Source of the DNA: Candidatus Woesearchaeota archaeon
GTDB taxonomy: Archaea > Nanobdellota > Nanobdellia > Woesearchaeales > JACPBO01
Reading direction: 5' to 3'
Assembly: GCA_030651135.1 (NCBI GenBank)
Contig: JAUSCS010000013.1
Location: forward strand, 208,188 to 272,187
DNA length: 64,000 nucleotides
In this document: positions 7,998 to 15,227 of the stretch, piece by piece
Numbering within the stretch: the first letter of the stretch is position 1
Layout: each line of letters begins with the position of its first letter
Notes under the pieces: generated by a model
The model's input: the letters and a program-made list of their open reading frames with translations, nothing else
Databases searched by the model: none
Told to the model about the DNA's origin: nothing
Program-made: the position numbers and the translations under genes

Positions 7998-9092
7998 ATG
8001 AAACTGATTCATTTAAAAGAAGGATTTAGAATTTTTAAAAAAAGCTTGAAGAGAAGATTTTTTGGGGTTAAAAAATACAATGGGAGTGCTGAGCAGATAT
8101 GCAGGCAAATAATCAAAGATTGCTGGAATGGAAGATATTTTCAGGCAAGCTCAGGCCATTTCTGCGAATTCTACACAAGGGATTTCGGTTTTTGCATTGA
8201 GGCATTGCTGAAACTCGGCTATAAAGATGAAATTAAAAAAACACTGGAATATGTCCTGAACATTTTCGAAAAAAACAGGAAAATAACAACAACTATATCG
8301 CCCGATGGAATTCCGTTTGACTTCCCTTATTACGCAGTTGACTCTGTTCCTTATCTTATAAGAAGCTTGAGGATTTTTAATGATAAAAATTTAATCATAA
8401 GATATAATGCTTTTTTAAATAAAGAAATAAAAAAATTCTATGAAATTGTCTTCGATAAGGAAAAAGGGCTTGTCAAGGAGAATGCCTGCTTTTCCTCGAT
8501 GAAGGACTATTCTGTAAGAAAAAGCAGCTGCTATGATAATGTGATGGCTGCAATGCTCAGCAATGAATTAAAAAAAATAGAAATCCTGGAAAATCCTTTT
8601 AAGGACTATGACTTTAAAAAAACAATAAAAGAAAAGTTCTGGACTGGCTCTTATTTTCTTGATGACCTGTCCGGCTCAAGCCATGTTGCAGGAGACGCAA
8701 ATGTCTTTCCTTTCTGGAGCAATGTTTTTGATGACAAAAAAATGCTGAGATCATCAATTGAAGCGATCCAAAAAGAAGGGCTTGACAGTCCGTTTCCGTT
8801 GAAATACACAGGTAATACGGAAAAATTAAGAATGATAAATGCCGAATTTTTTGTCCCCGGCTATGAAAGAAGCAGCATATGGATGCACATGGGCCCTTTG
8901 TTTATTGGCTTGGTTAAAAAAATAAATAAGAATAAAGCCGAAGATTATGTTCAGCAATACAGATCGCTTATTGAAAAATATAAAAATTATCCTGAAGTGT
9001 TTGATGCAGATGGAAAGCCGTACAAAACCCCTTTTTATTATTCTGATGAAGGGATGCTGTGGGCAGCTATGTTTCTGGATTTAATATATTAA
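7998..9092 (+). CDS. Six-hairpin glycosidase-like protein
   Basis: 364 residues. Features typical of the (alpha/alpha)6 glycosidase fold are visible: FYTRDFGFCIEALLKLGY near 55, DGIPFDFPYYAVDSVPYLI near 103, SCYDNVMAAML near 178, and a C-terminal YSDEGMLWAAMF with an acidic pair. This resembles amylo-1,6-glucosidase/GH15-type enzymes, but I cannot name the substrate. No signal peptide, so it is probably cytoplasmic. It is co-transcribed with the flippase-like gene (one-base gap). Confidence 0.68.
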   Translation: MKLIHLKEGFRIFKKSLKRRFFGVKKYNGSAEQICRQIIKDCWNGRYFQASSGHFCEFYTRDFGFCIEALLKLGYKDEIKKTLEYVLNIFEKNRKITTTISPDGIPFDFPYYAVDSVPYLIRSLRIFNDKNLIIRYNAFLNKEIKKFYEIVFDKEKGLVKENACFSSMKDYSVRKSSCYDNVMAAMLSNELKKIEILENPFKDYDFKKTIKEKFWTGSYFLDDLSGSSHVAGDANVFPFWSNVFDDKKMLRSSIEAIQKEGLDSPFPLKYTGNTEKLRMINAEFFVPGYERSSIWMHMGPLFIGLVKKINKNKAEDYVQQYRSLIEKYKNYPEVFDADGKPYKTPFYYSDEGMLWAAMFLDLIY

Positions 9093-9120
9093 AGGTGGCC
9101 ATTTTATTTTTCTTATCAAA

Positions 9121-9471
9121 TTATTTTTTATATGCTGAAATTCCAACTGCTCTTACTCCATTACAATAGGATAGAACATATTTCCCAACTAATTCTTTAG
9201 CTTTATCAACTCCGACATCATGCATTATCCCTTTTATGTCCTTCTTACAAAGATAACTCACACCTGCTGTTCCTAAATTAGAATCAAGCATAAGGTGTAA
9301 GCCATATAAGCCATAATCAGGTTCTCTTCCCATATATGCTTCTGTGATCTCGTTTTTTCGTTTGGTCAACAAACCTTCTTTTCTTAAATCCTCCAGTCTT
9401 GAATGATCTTCCCAAGTATTGCAGTGGTAATAAATTTTTGATTCGTTTTTTGGTTCTTTTGTTTTTTTCAT
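9121..9471 (-). CDS. Orphan 116-residue protein
   Basis: No family recognised. The start is the ATG at 9469-9471 because GGAG sits 6 bases before it; an upstream in-frame TTG overlaps that site. The N-terminus is lysine-rich, followed by YYHCNTWEDHSRLEDLRKEGLL and later GLYGLHLMLDSNLGTAGVSYLC, with several cysteines and histidines. It is the second gene of a pair, 14 bases after the membrane-anchored gene upstream. Codon use is less GC-rich than the housekeeping genes nearby, which fits an accessory pair. Confidence 0.6.
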   Translation of the reverse strand: MKKTKEPKNESKIYYHCNTWEDHSRLEDLRKEGLLTKRKNEITEAYMGREPDYGLYGLHLMLDSNLGTAGVSYLCKKDIKGIMHDVGVDKAKELVGKYVLSYCNGVRAVGISAYKK

Positions 9472-9485
9472 TTTTTGCTCCAAGA

Positions 9486-9833
9486 TTATTTTACAGGTTT
9501 TATTTCATATGGCTGTAATACAGCTCTTCCAGAGTCATCATATTTTAGCAAGTAAGGAACACCATTAATTTTCTCTATTGTTTCTTTTTCCCCATTTTGA
9601 TCTAAATCGCTAACTGTTATTTCTATTTTGCTTGGCGGGATATATCTCTCTTGAACTTTATTTACATTAGGGATTGTACTAGAGGTACGGAGAGAATATA
9701 TGATAGATGCGATGATGCTGATACCTATAGCTGTACAAAGACCAATACGCCCTATTCTCTCCATCGATTTAGATTCAGCTAGTTGTGTCTCTAATGATTC
9801 AATACGCTGATCAATTTCACTTTCTTCAGTCAT
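9486..9833 (-). CDS. Membrane-anchored protein with acidic repeat-like domain
   Basis: 115 residues from the ATG at 9831-9833, which has GGAGG 9 bases upstream. Residues 1-30 look like a coiled coil (SEIDQRIESLETQLAESKSM), one transmembrane helix follows (IGLCTAIGISIIASIIYSL), and the outer part contains VSDLDQNGEKETIEKING, a calcium-loop-like DxDxNG motif as in FG-GAP/VCBS or EF-hand-like surface repeats. Orientation with the C-terminus outside is inferred. The gene faces the Lrp-like regulator across a short shared promoter region and leads the orphan gene. Confidence 0.62.
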   Translation of the reverse strand: MTEESEIDQRIESLETQLAESKSMERIGRIGLCTAIGISIIASIIYSLRTSSTIPNVNKVQERYIPPSKIEITVSDLDQNGEKETIEKINGVPYLLKYDDSGRAVLQPYEIKPVK

Positions 9834-9920
9834 TTTGTTTTCCTCCAAACTATTTATTCACTTAATAGTGATAAGTATATTCTAACAGATATATAAAACT
9901 TTTCATTGATTTTTTTACGA

Positions 9921-9964
9921 TTTAACCAAAAAGTATATAAATAATAGTCAATTAGTAGGTTAAA
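9921..9964. promoter_or_regulatory. Operator flanking TATA box of Lrp-like gene
   Basis: TTTAACC (9921-9927) and GGTTAAA (9958-9964) are perfect inverted arms bracketing the TATA box AGTATATAAAT near 9933-9942. The TATA-to-ATG distance of about 27 bases implies a leaderless transcript. The same TTAAC core frames the promoter of the second tandem Lrp-like gene at 36004-36051, which suggests autoregulation. Confidence 0.62.
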
Positions 9965-10926
9965 TGGCTTATAAATTAGATAAGAAAGATAGGCTAATCC
10001 TGTATCAGCTGGATCTCAACAGCAGGCAGAGCTTTAACCAGATCGCAAAAAAGGTAAAGCTGAGCAGGGAGGTAGTGCAGTACCGCGTCAAACAATTAGA
10101 AAAAGCAGGCATAATTAAGGGCTACCAAACTTTAATTGATGTAAGCAAACTGGGGTATCTTAATTGCAGATTCTTCATAAAGTTCCAAAAAGACACGCCT
10201 GATGAGGAAAACGAAGTTATTGAATATTATAAGAAACATCCAAGATTCTGGTGGGTTGACAGTATTGATGGCTTCAGAGACTTAGGAATTGCATGCTGGG
10301 TAAAAAACATGTATGAATTCTTTGAAATCAAAGAGGACTTAATAAAAAGATTTGGAAACTACATTTATGATTTAGATATTTCAGTTTATTATAAATTCCA
10401 TATTTACAAGAGAACATATTTATTGGATGATAAAAAAATCGAATCCCCTCCGGCAAAAAGCATGTTTTCACCAGAAACAGCTGAATTTGATAACAAGGAC
10501 ATGGAAATATTGAGGTTAATCGCCCCAAACGCAAGGATAAGTTCTGTTGAAGTTTCGCAAAAAACAGGAATAAGTGTTTCTAATGTTAATTACAGGATTA
10601 AAAAAATGGCTGAAAGGGAGATTATTACAGATTTCAGGGTGATTATCGATTTAGGGAAAATCGGCTATTACTGGTATAAAATTGAAATGCAGTTAGATGA
10701 CTTAAAGATTAAAAAATCCATGCTTGAATACTTCCATCAGCACCCCAATATAGTTTATGCATATGAAACAGTAAGTGATAATGATCTTGAAGTAGAAATG
10801 GAAGTGCAAAGCTATGAGGAGTTTAGAAATGTTTTAGGTGAAATAAGAAACCTATTTGGAAAGCACATTAAAAAATATCATCACTTATTGTGGTACAAGG
10901 AGCATAAATTTTTATTTATGCCTTAA
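9964..10926 (+). CDS. Tandem (two-unit) Lrp/AsnC-type regulator
   Basis: 320 residues made of two Lrp-like halves. HTH 1 covers 5-60 (FNQIAKKVKLSREVVQYRVK), followed by a sensor-like half; HTH 2 covers about 175-232 (SSVEVSQKTGISVSNVNYRI), followed by a second half. Classical Lrp is about half this length, so one chain probably replaces a dimer. It closely resembles the protein at 35028-36002 in length and design. The gene faces the 9486-9833 gene and lies ahead of the glycosyltransferases. Ligand unknown. Confidence 0.86.
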   Translation: MAYKLDKKDRLILYQLDLNSRQSFNQIAKKVKLSREVVQYRVKQLEKAGIIKGYQTLIDVSKLGYLNCRFFIKFQKDTPDEENEVIEYYKKHPRFWWVDSIDGFRDLGIACWVKNMYEFFEIKEDLIKRFGNYIYDLDISVYYKFHIYKRTYLLDDKKIESPPAKSMFSPETAEFDNKDMEILRLIAPNARISSVEVSQKTGISVSNVNYRIKKMAEREIITDFRVIIDLGKIGYYWYKIEMQLDDLKIKKSMLEYFHQHPNIVYAYETVSDNDLEVEMEVQSYEEFRNVLGEIRNLFGKHIKKYHHLLWYKEHKFLFMP

Positions 10927-10966
10927 ACTAGATAGATTTAAATATTAAAAACAAAACAAAGAACAC

Positions 10967-11680
10967 ATGATCTCCATAATACTCCCCACATTCAACGAAG
11001 AGCATACAATAGAAAGCTCCTTGAGGCAGTTTATTAAGCTGAAAAAGAAATTTGACCTTGAGCTTATTGTTTCTGACGGCGGAAGCACAGATAATACAGT
11101 TAAGATCGCAAAAAAGCTTGTTGACAAGATTGTTGTCCATCAAAAAAGCTGGGTAAAAACAATATCGGAAGGAAGAAACAAAGGGGCAGCAAAGGCAAAG
11201 GGCGACATCATTATCTTCTTCGATGCTGATGTAAGGCTCGAAAATCCTGAGAAGTTTTTTAACGCTGTTATTGAAAAATTCAAGGATCCAAAAATAGTCG
11301 GTGCAACATGCAGGACTCGCGCTCATCTTGATGAAGAAAAAACATTCGACAGGATTTTCTATTCAACAATGTCAAGTTACATAATGTTTCTTAATTTTAT
11401 TGGAGTGGGAGCTTCATGGGGATGCCAGATGGTGAGAAAAAAGACCTTTGATAAGCTTAAAGGGTACGATTGTTATCTTGTCGCAGGCGAGGATTTTGAA
11501 TTTTTCCATAGGCTCGCAAAGGAGGGCAGAATATATTTTTTCAATAAGCTCATTATAAGAAAAAGTCCAAGGAGATTTAGGAAACTGGGATATCCAAGAG
11601 TGCTATGGCAATGGTTTTTAAACTACTTGTTTTCATTTTTTGGAAAAGCTTACTCAAAGGAATGGAAGCCAGTCAGATAA
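10967..11680 (+). CDS. Family 2 glycosyltransferase
   Basis: 237 residues with a GT-A fold. The start MISIILPTFNEEHTIESSL is the nucleotide-sugar binding strand; VSDGGSTDNTV near 46 and FFDADVRLENP near 90 (the DxD-type metal site) follow. AGEDFEFFHRLAKEGRI near 174 carries the catalytic ED motif. It has a TATA box (TTTAAATATT) about 25 bases upstream and is the first of three glycosyltransferase genes. Substrate not predictable; envelope glycan or glycolipid assembly is likely. Confidence 0.88.
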   Translation: MISIILPTFNEEHTIESSLRQFIKLKKKFDLELIVSDGGSTDNTVKIAKKLVDKIVVHQKSWVKTISEGRNKGAAKAKGDIIIFFDADVRLENPEKFFNAVIEKFKDPKIVGATCRTRAHLDEEKTFDRIFYSTMSSYIMFLNFIGVGASWGCQMVRKKTFDKLKGYDCYLVAGEDFEFFHRLAKEGRIYFFNKLIIRKSPRRFRKLGYPRVLWQWFLNYLFSFFGKAYSKEWKPVR

Positions 11681-12732
11681 TGACAAGAATAATCTATTCA
11701 GTGAATGGCGAAGGATTGGGCCATGCAACAAGAAGCAAGCCCATAATCGAGCATCTGCTCAAGAAGCACGATGTTAAGATCCTCGCAGGCTACAGGGCGT
11801 ATGATTACTTATCAAAATTCTTTAAAGTTGACAGGATACACTCCCCAGATATAATCTACAAAAGGGATTCTGTCAACATAACTGCGACAGCATTGAAATG
11901 GATTTTATCTTTCCCGTTCATTACAATACCGACTCTCTTCAAAGTGATGTATATGTTTTTGAAATTCAAGCCTGACATTGTAATATCTGATTTCGAGCCT
12001 TATTCCAATTGGGCCTGCAATATTTTAAGGGTTCCTTCAATATGCTACGACAACCAGCACATTGTAACCAATGCAAAAGTCGAGTTTCCTCCAAGATATT
12101 GGTTCAGCGCATTCCTCGACACATTCATAATTGTAATGTTCATGGCATTTTCTGAATACTATCTTATAACAACTTTCTTTTACCCTGAAGTCAGGTCAAA
12201 AAGAACATTTCTTTTTGCGCCTATTGTAAGGAAGGATGTATTGAAATTGAAGCCGCAAAAGAAGGATCATTTTCTTGTTTACCAGACATCGCATTCTTAT
12301 GATTATTTGATACCTATATTGAAGCAGCTGAAGAATGAAAAGTTCATGATCTACAAGTCAGCGCATCATGGTGTAGATCAAAATGTTGTTTACAGGGAGT
12401 TCAACGAAGAGAATTTCCTGGAAGATCTCAGGACATGCAAGGCGATAATAACAAATGGCGGCTTCAGCTTAATAAGTGAAGCGCTTTATCTCAAAAAGCC
12501 GATCTTGTCTGTTCCTGTAAGAGGCCAGTTCGAGCAGATCCTGAATGCAATCTATTTGGAGAAAGAAGGCTTTGGAAAGTTCTATGGGAAATTGAGCAAG
12601 GACGCTATTGAAAATTTTGTTAAGAATCTCGAAAAATACGAGAAGAGCCTCAAAAAGTTCAATAAGGTTGGGAATGAAGATGTTATAAGGAAGATGGAAG
12701 AGATAATAAAATCGCATAAAAATAAAACCTAA
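11680..12732 (+). CDS. MJ1255-like UDP-glycosyltransferase
   Basis: 350 residues from the ATG at 11680, which overlaps the previous stop as TAATG; an earlier in-frame ATG lies inside the previous gene and is unlikely. GT-B fold: IIYSVNGEGLGHATRSKPI at the start matches the GEGxGHxxR nucleotide-sugar transferases, and NGGFSLISEALYLKKPIL near 260 with PVRGQFEQILNA is the donor-binding C-terminal region. This is the type annotated as MJ1255-like in archaea. Translational coupling ties it to the two GT2 genes. Confidence 0.85.
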   Translation: MTRIIYSVNGEGLGHATRSKPIIEHLLKKHDVKILAGYRAYDYLSKFFKVDRIHSPDIIYKRDSVNITATALKWILSFPFITIPTLFKVMYMFLKFKPDIVISDFEPYSNWACNILRVPSICYDNQHIVTNAKVEFPPRYWFSAFLDTFIIVMFMAFSEYYLITTFFYPEVRSKRTFLFAPIVRKDVLKLKPQKKDHFLVYQTSHSYDYLIPILKQLKNEKFMIYKSAHHGVDQNVVYREFNEENFLEDLRTCKAIITNGGFSLISEALYLKKPILSVPVRGQFEQILNAIYLEKEGFGKFYGKLSKDAIENFVKNLEKYEKSLKKFNKVGNEDVIRKMEEIIKSHKNKT

Positions 12733-12733
12733 A

Positions 12734-13441
12734 ATGATCACCATCATAATCCCGGCATTGAACGAAGAAGAGTATCTTCCTGTTTTATTGAAATCCATAG
12801 AAGAGCAGGGCTTAAAGGATTATGAAATAATAGTTGCTGACGCAGGATCAAAAGACAAAACAAGGCATATTGCAAAAAGCTTTGGGGCAAAGGTTGTAAA
12901 AGGAGGGCTGCCTGCAGCAGGAAGAAACAGAGGCGCTAACGCTGCAAAAAAAGAGCTACTGCTGTTTCTTGACGCTGATGTAAAGCTGCCAAAAGGATTT
13001 CTTAAAAAAACAATAGATGAGTTCCATAAAAGAAAGCTCGATGTTGCAACTTGCTTCTATAAGCCGCAGAGCAGGCATCTGGCAGATCATGCCATAATGA
13101 ACATAATGAATGTCTGGACTTACTTATCGCAGTTCTTCTGGCCGCATGCAATCGGAGTGTGCATATTTGCAAAAAGCGATGTGCATAAAAAGCTCAATGG
13201 GTTTGATGAAACTATAAAGATAGCTGAGGACATGGATTATGTGAACAGGGCAGGGAAGATCGGGAAGTTCAGGGTAATGCATGCGCATCATGTGCTTGTT
13301 TCAATGAGGAGATATGAGAAGAAAGGCAGGCTTAAGATGGTAATTTCATATCTTAAAGGATTTTTCTATAGAATGTTGTTTGGCGAGATAAGGGATGGCA
13401 AAGTAATGGAATATGAATTTGGAAAATTTAAAAAGAAATAA
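12734..13441 (+). CDS. Family 2 glycosyltransferase
   Basis: 235 residues, start one base after the previous stop. MITIIIPALNEEEYLPVLL, ADAGSKDKTRHIA near 34 and FLDADVKLPKGF near 79 show the GT-A fold and DxD site; AEDMDYVNRAGKIGKF near 166 is the catalytic acid region. A basic C-terminal tail with one hydrophobic stretch suggests membrane association. It is the third gene of the glycosyltransferase operon and is related to, but clearly different from, the one at 10967. Confidence 0.87.
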   Translation: MITIIIPALNEEEYLPVLLKSIEEQGLKDYEIIVADAGSKDKTRHIAKSFGAKVVKGGLPAAGRNRGANAAKKELLLFLDADVKLPKGFLKKTIDEFHKRKLDVATCFYKPQSRHLADHAIMNIMNVWTYLSQFFWPHAIGVCIFAKSDVHKKLNGFDETIKIAEDMDYVNRAGKIGKFRVMHAHHVLVSMRRYEKKGRLKMVISYLKGFFYRMLFGEIRDGKVMEYEFGKFKKK

Positions 13442-13483
13442 CTCATCGAAATCTATTTAAATTATCGTATATTAAATGATAAT

Positions 13484-13921
13484 ATGAGCCCCTTATTAAT
13501 CTTTATTTGGATATTCATTGCAATGACTGCTGCAGCTTTTTGGGAATCTTATGCAGAAGGAAGAAACGCTTGGCATAAAGGTAAATTGGGCTGGAAAATA
13601 AAATTAGGCAATTCTTTTATATTGACTGCTTATCATTTTTATCTTTTTTGGATTATGTGGCCGATATTATTAACGCTGCCATTTATAATCTACGGATGGA
13701 ATTTTAAATTATTCGGAGTTTTGGTCAGCGCATATTTTTCCGGACTCGTCTACCAAGACATTATGTGGTTCATAGTAAACCCAGTTGTAAATTTTTCAGA
13801 GCTGAATCCTAAATTTGCAAATTATTATCCTTGGATCAAGTTGGGAAGGTTCAAGGTACCGCTCTTTTATGCCGTAGAATTGTTCATAGCTTTTCTATCA
13901 TGGTTTTTTATATGGAGGTAA
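13484..13921 (+). CDS. Small integral membrane protein
   Basis: 145 residues with about four hydrophobic helices (near 3-20, 44-70, 75-95 and 127-143) and a WFIVNP motif near 90. Family not recognised. A TATA-like box (TTTAAATTATC) lies about 30 bases upstream, so it has its own promoter although it follows the glycosyltransferases. It converges with another four-helix protein gene on the other strand. Confidence 0.65.
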   Translation: MSPLLIFIWIFIAMTAAAFWESYAEGRNAWHKGKLGWKIKLGNSFILTAYHFYLFWIMWPILLTLPFIIYGWNFKLFGVLVSAYFSGLVYQDIMWFIVNPVVNFSELNPKFANYYPWIKLGRFKVPLFYAVELFIAFLSWFFIWR

Positions 13922-13947
13922 CTTAGGTGTTCGTAAGTTTTTACTTG

Positions 13948-14346
13948 TTATTTTTCCTTTGGCTTAAAAATAAATAAGAGAACAATATAAATCATCAATA
14001 AAATCATCTCAACAATCAGCTGAAGTTTTTTTGCCGGGGCGCCAAGCTGAACGAAATCAATCTTCCACAGTTGCCAGATATTGGCAATGACTGTAAGAAT
14101 TCCTCCAACTATTACAACTTTGAGTGCATCAATATTTTTTATCGGATTTTTTGCAATAACAAACAATAACATTGAAATGACTATTGCGACTAATGCGACC
14201 ATCGTGTCGTGGTATGGGGAATAAAGTTCTTTTACAAAGAAAGGGAAGATAGTTAAGCCAAAGAAATGGGCAATAGCCCCGATTAGATAATATATAGATC
14301 CCAGAATCAGTAATATTTGAAGGAATTTTGTTTTATTAAATGCCAT
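13948..14346 (-). CDS. Small membrane protein, four helices
   Basis: 132 residues from the ATG at 14344-14346, chosen because a TATA box (CATTTATATACAA) lies about 27 bases upstream, giving a leaderless start; an earlier in-frame ATG would lie across the TATA box. Four hydrophobic segments, the first with YYLIGAIAHFFG. No family recognised, and no catalytic residues are apparent. Confidence 0.66.
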   Translation of the reverse strand: MAFNKTKFLQILLILGSIYYLIGAIAHFFGLTIFPFFVKELYSPYHDTMVALVAIVISMLLFVIAKNPIKNIDALKVVIVGGILTVIANIWQLWKIDFVQLGAPAKKLQLIVEMILLMIYIVLLFIFKPKEK

Positions 14347-14473
14347 GAAAGTTGTTCGCATTAAATTGTATATAAATGTTTCTAAAGGCAAATGAAAATG
14401 ATTCTACTTCAGTAAGATGCCGTGAAAACGCCAACTAAGCAGCAATTAAAAATAGCTTACTCAATGAAGCCCA

Positions 14474-14803
14474 TCAATAAATCTTCAATGACTTCATGAT
14501 TTTATTGAGTTTTTCGTTAATTTGCTCAAATTCGTTTCTATATGGGTCTGATCTATACGAATCCTGGCTGGGCCTTCGTGATTCAGAATTTTCGCCTTTT
14601 CTAAAACAATCACTGCAAAAAACAGGCTTGTCTCTTATTGGCCTGAATGGAACCTGACATTGTTTCCCGCATTTATCGCAAGTAACATCATGCATTTCAA
14701 GAGGCCTTCTTTCAGAGCTACCTGAATCTCTTCTGTCAAACCTTGGCTCATCTGATCTTGAAGTTCTTCTTCCGAATTTACTTTCCCTATTGAAATTTTT
14801 CAT
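14474..14803 (-). CDS. CxxC-x17-CxxC zinc-ribbon protein (long form)
   Basis: 109 residues. The first half is rich in Arg, Asp, Ser and Phe and probably disordered. MHDVTCDKCGKQCQVPF followed by CSDCF gives CxxC, exactly 17 residues, CxxC, the signature of the TIGR04272-type zinc-binding domain. The end is a short helix (EFEQINEKLNKIMKSL). GGGTGAAAA precedes the ATG. A second, shorter copy lies just downstream on the same strand. Family known in many DPANN and CPR genomes without a defined role; nucleic-acid binding is plausible. Confidence 0.8.
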   Translation of the reverse strand: MKNFNRESKFGRRTSRSDEPRFDRRDSGSSERRPLEMHDVTCDKCGKQCQVPFRPIRDKPVFCSDCFRKGENSESRRPSQDSYRSDPYRNEFEQINEKLNKIMKSLKIY

Positions 14804-14930
14804 TTTTCACCCATATTGTTGAATGTTTCACGTTCGTATATAAACTTATCTGTAAAGAGCGCTAATGCCAAACCCTCACATAACTGTTTAAGCTAAAAAA
14901 CAAAAAAAATAATAAAAAAACTAAGAAAAA

Positions 14931-15113
14931 CTAAAATCTTTTCTTCCTTTTCATGAAGCAGTCTTTGCAAAAAACTGGCTTGCCTTCGGTTGGCTTGAAT
15001 GGAACTTCGCATTCCTGATTGCATTCCGAGCAAGTTGCCTTATGCATTTCCCTTGGTCCAAAATCTCCTCGTGGCCCAAAATCTCTTCTGGGTTCCCTAT
15101 TAAATTCTCCCAT
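14931..15113 (-). CDS. CxxC-x17-CxxC zinc-ribbon protein (short form)
   Basis: 60 residues from the ATG at 15111-15113, which has GAGGAGG about 11 bases upstream; upstream in-frame ATGs are not supported. A GPRGDFGPRE repeat precedes CSECNQECEVPF and CKDCF, again with exactly 17 residues between the pairs. It is a paralogue of the 14474 gene: after its first cysteine pair, 11 of 17 spacer residues match. Terminal KRKKRF is basic. Confidence 0.78.
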   Translation of the reverse strand: MGEFNREPRRDFGPRGDFGPREMHKATCSECNQECEVPFKPTEGKPVFCKDCFMKRKKRF

Positions 15114-15227
15114 TTTCGTTCGTTCCTCCTCGTATATTATTGGCATAAAGAAAACATTGAAAAAGTAAATTTTCAAAGCCTCCCCTATGCTGTTACGCAG
15201 AAAAGCCCTTTGTTTTATAAATCTTTG

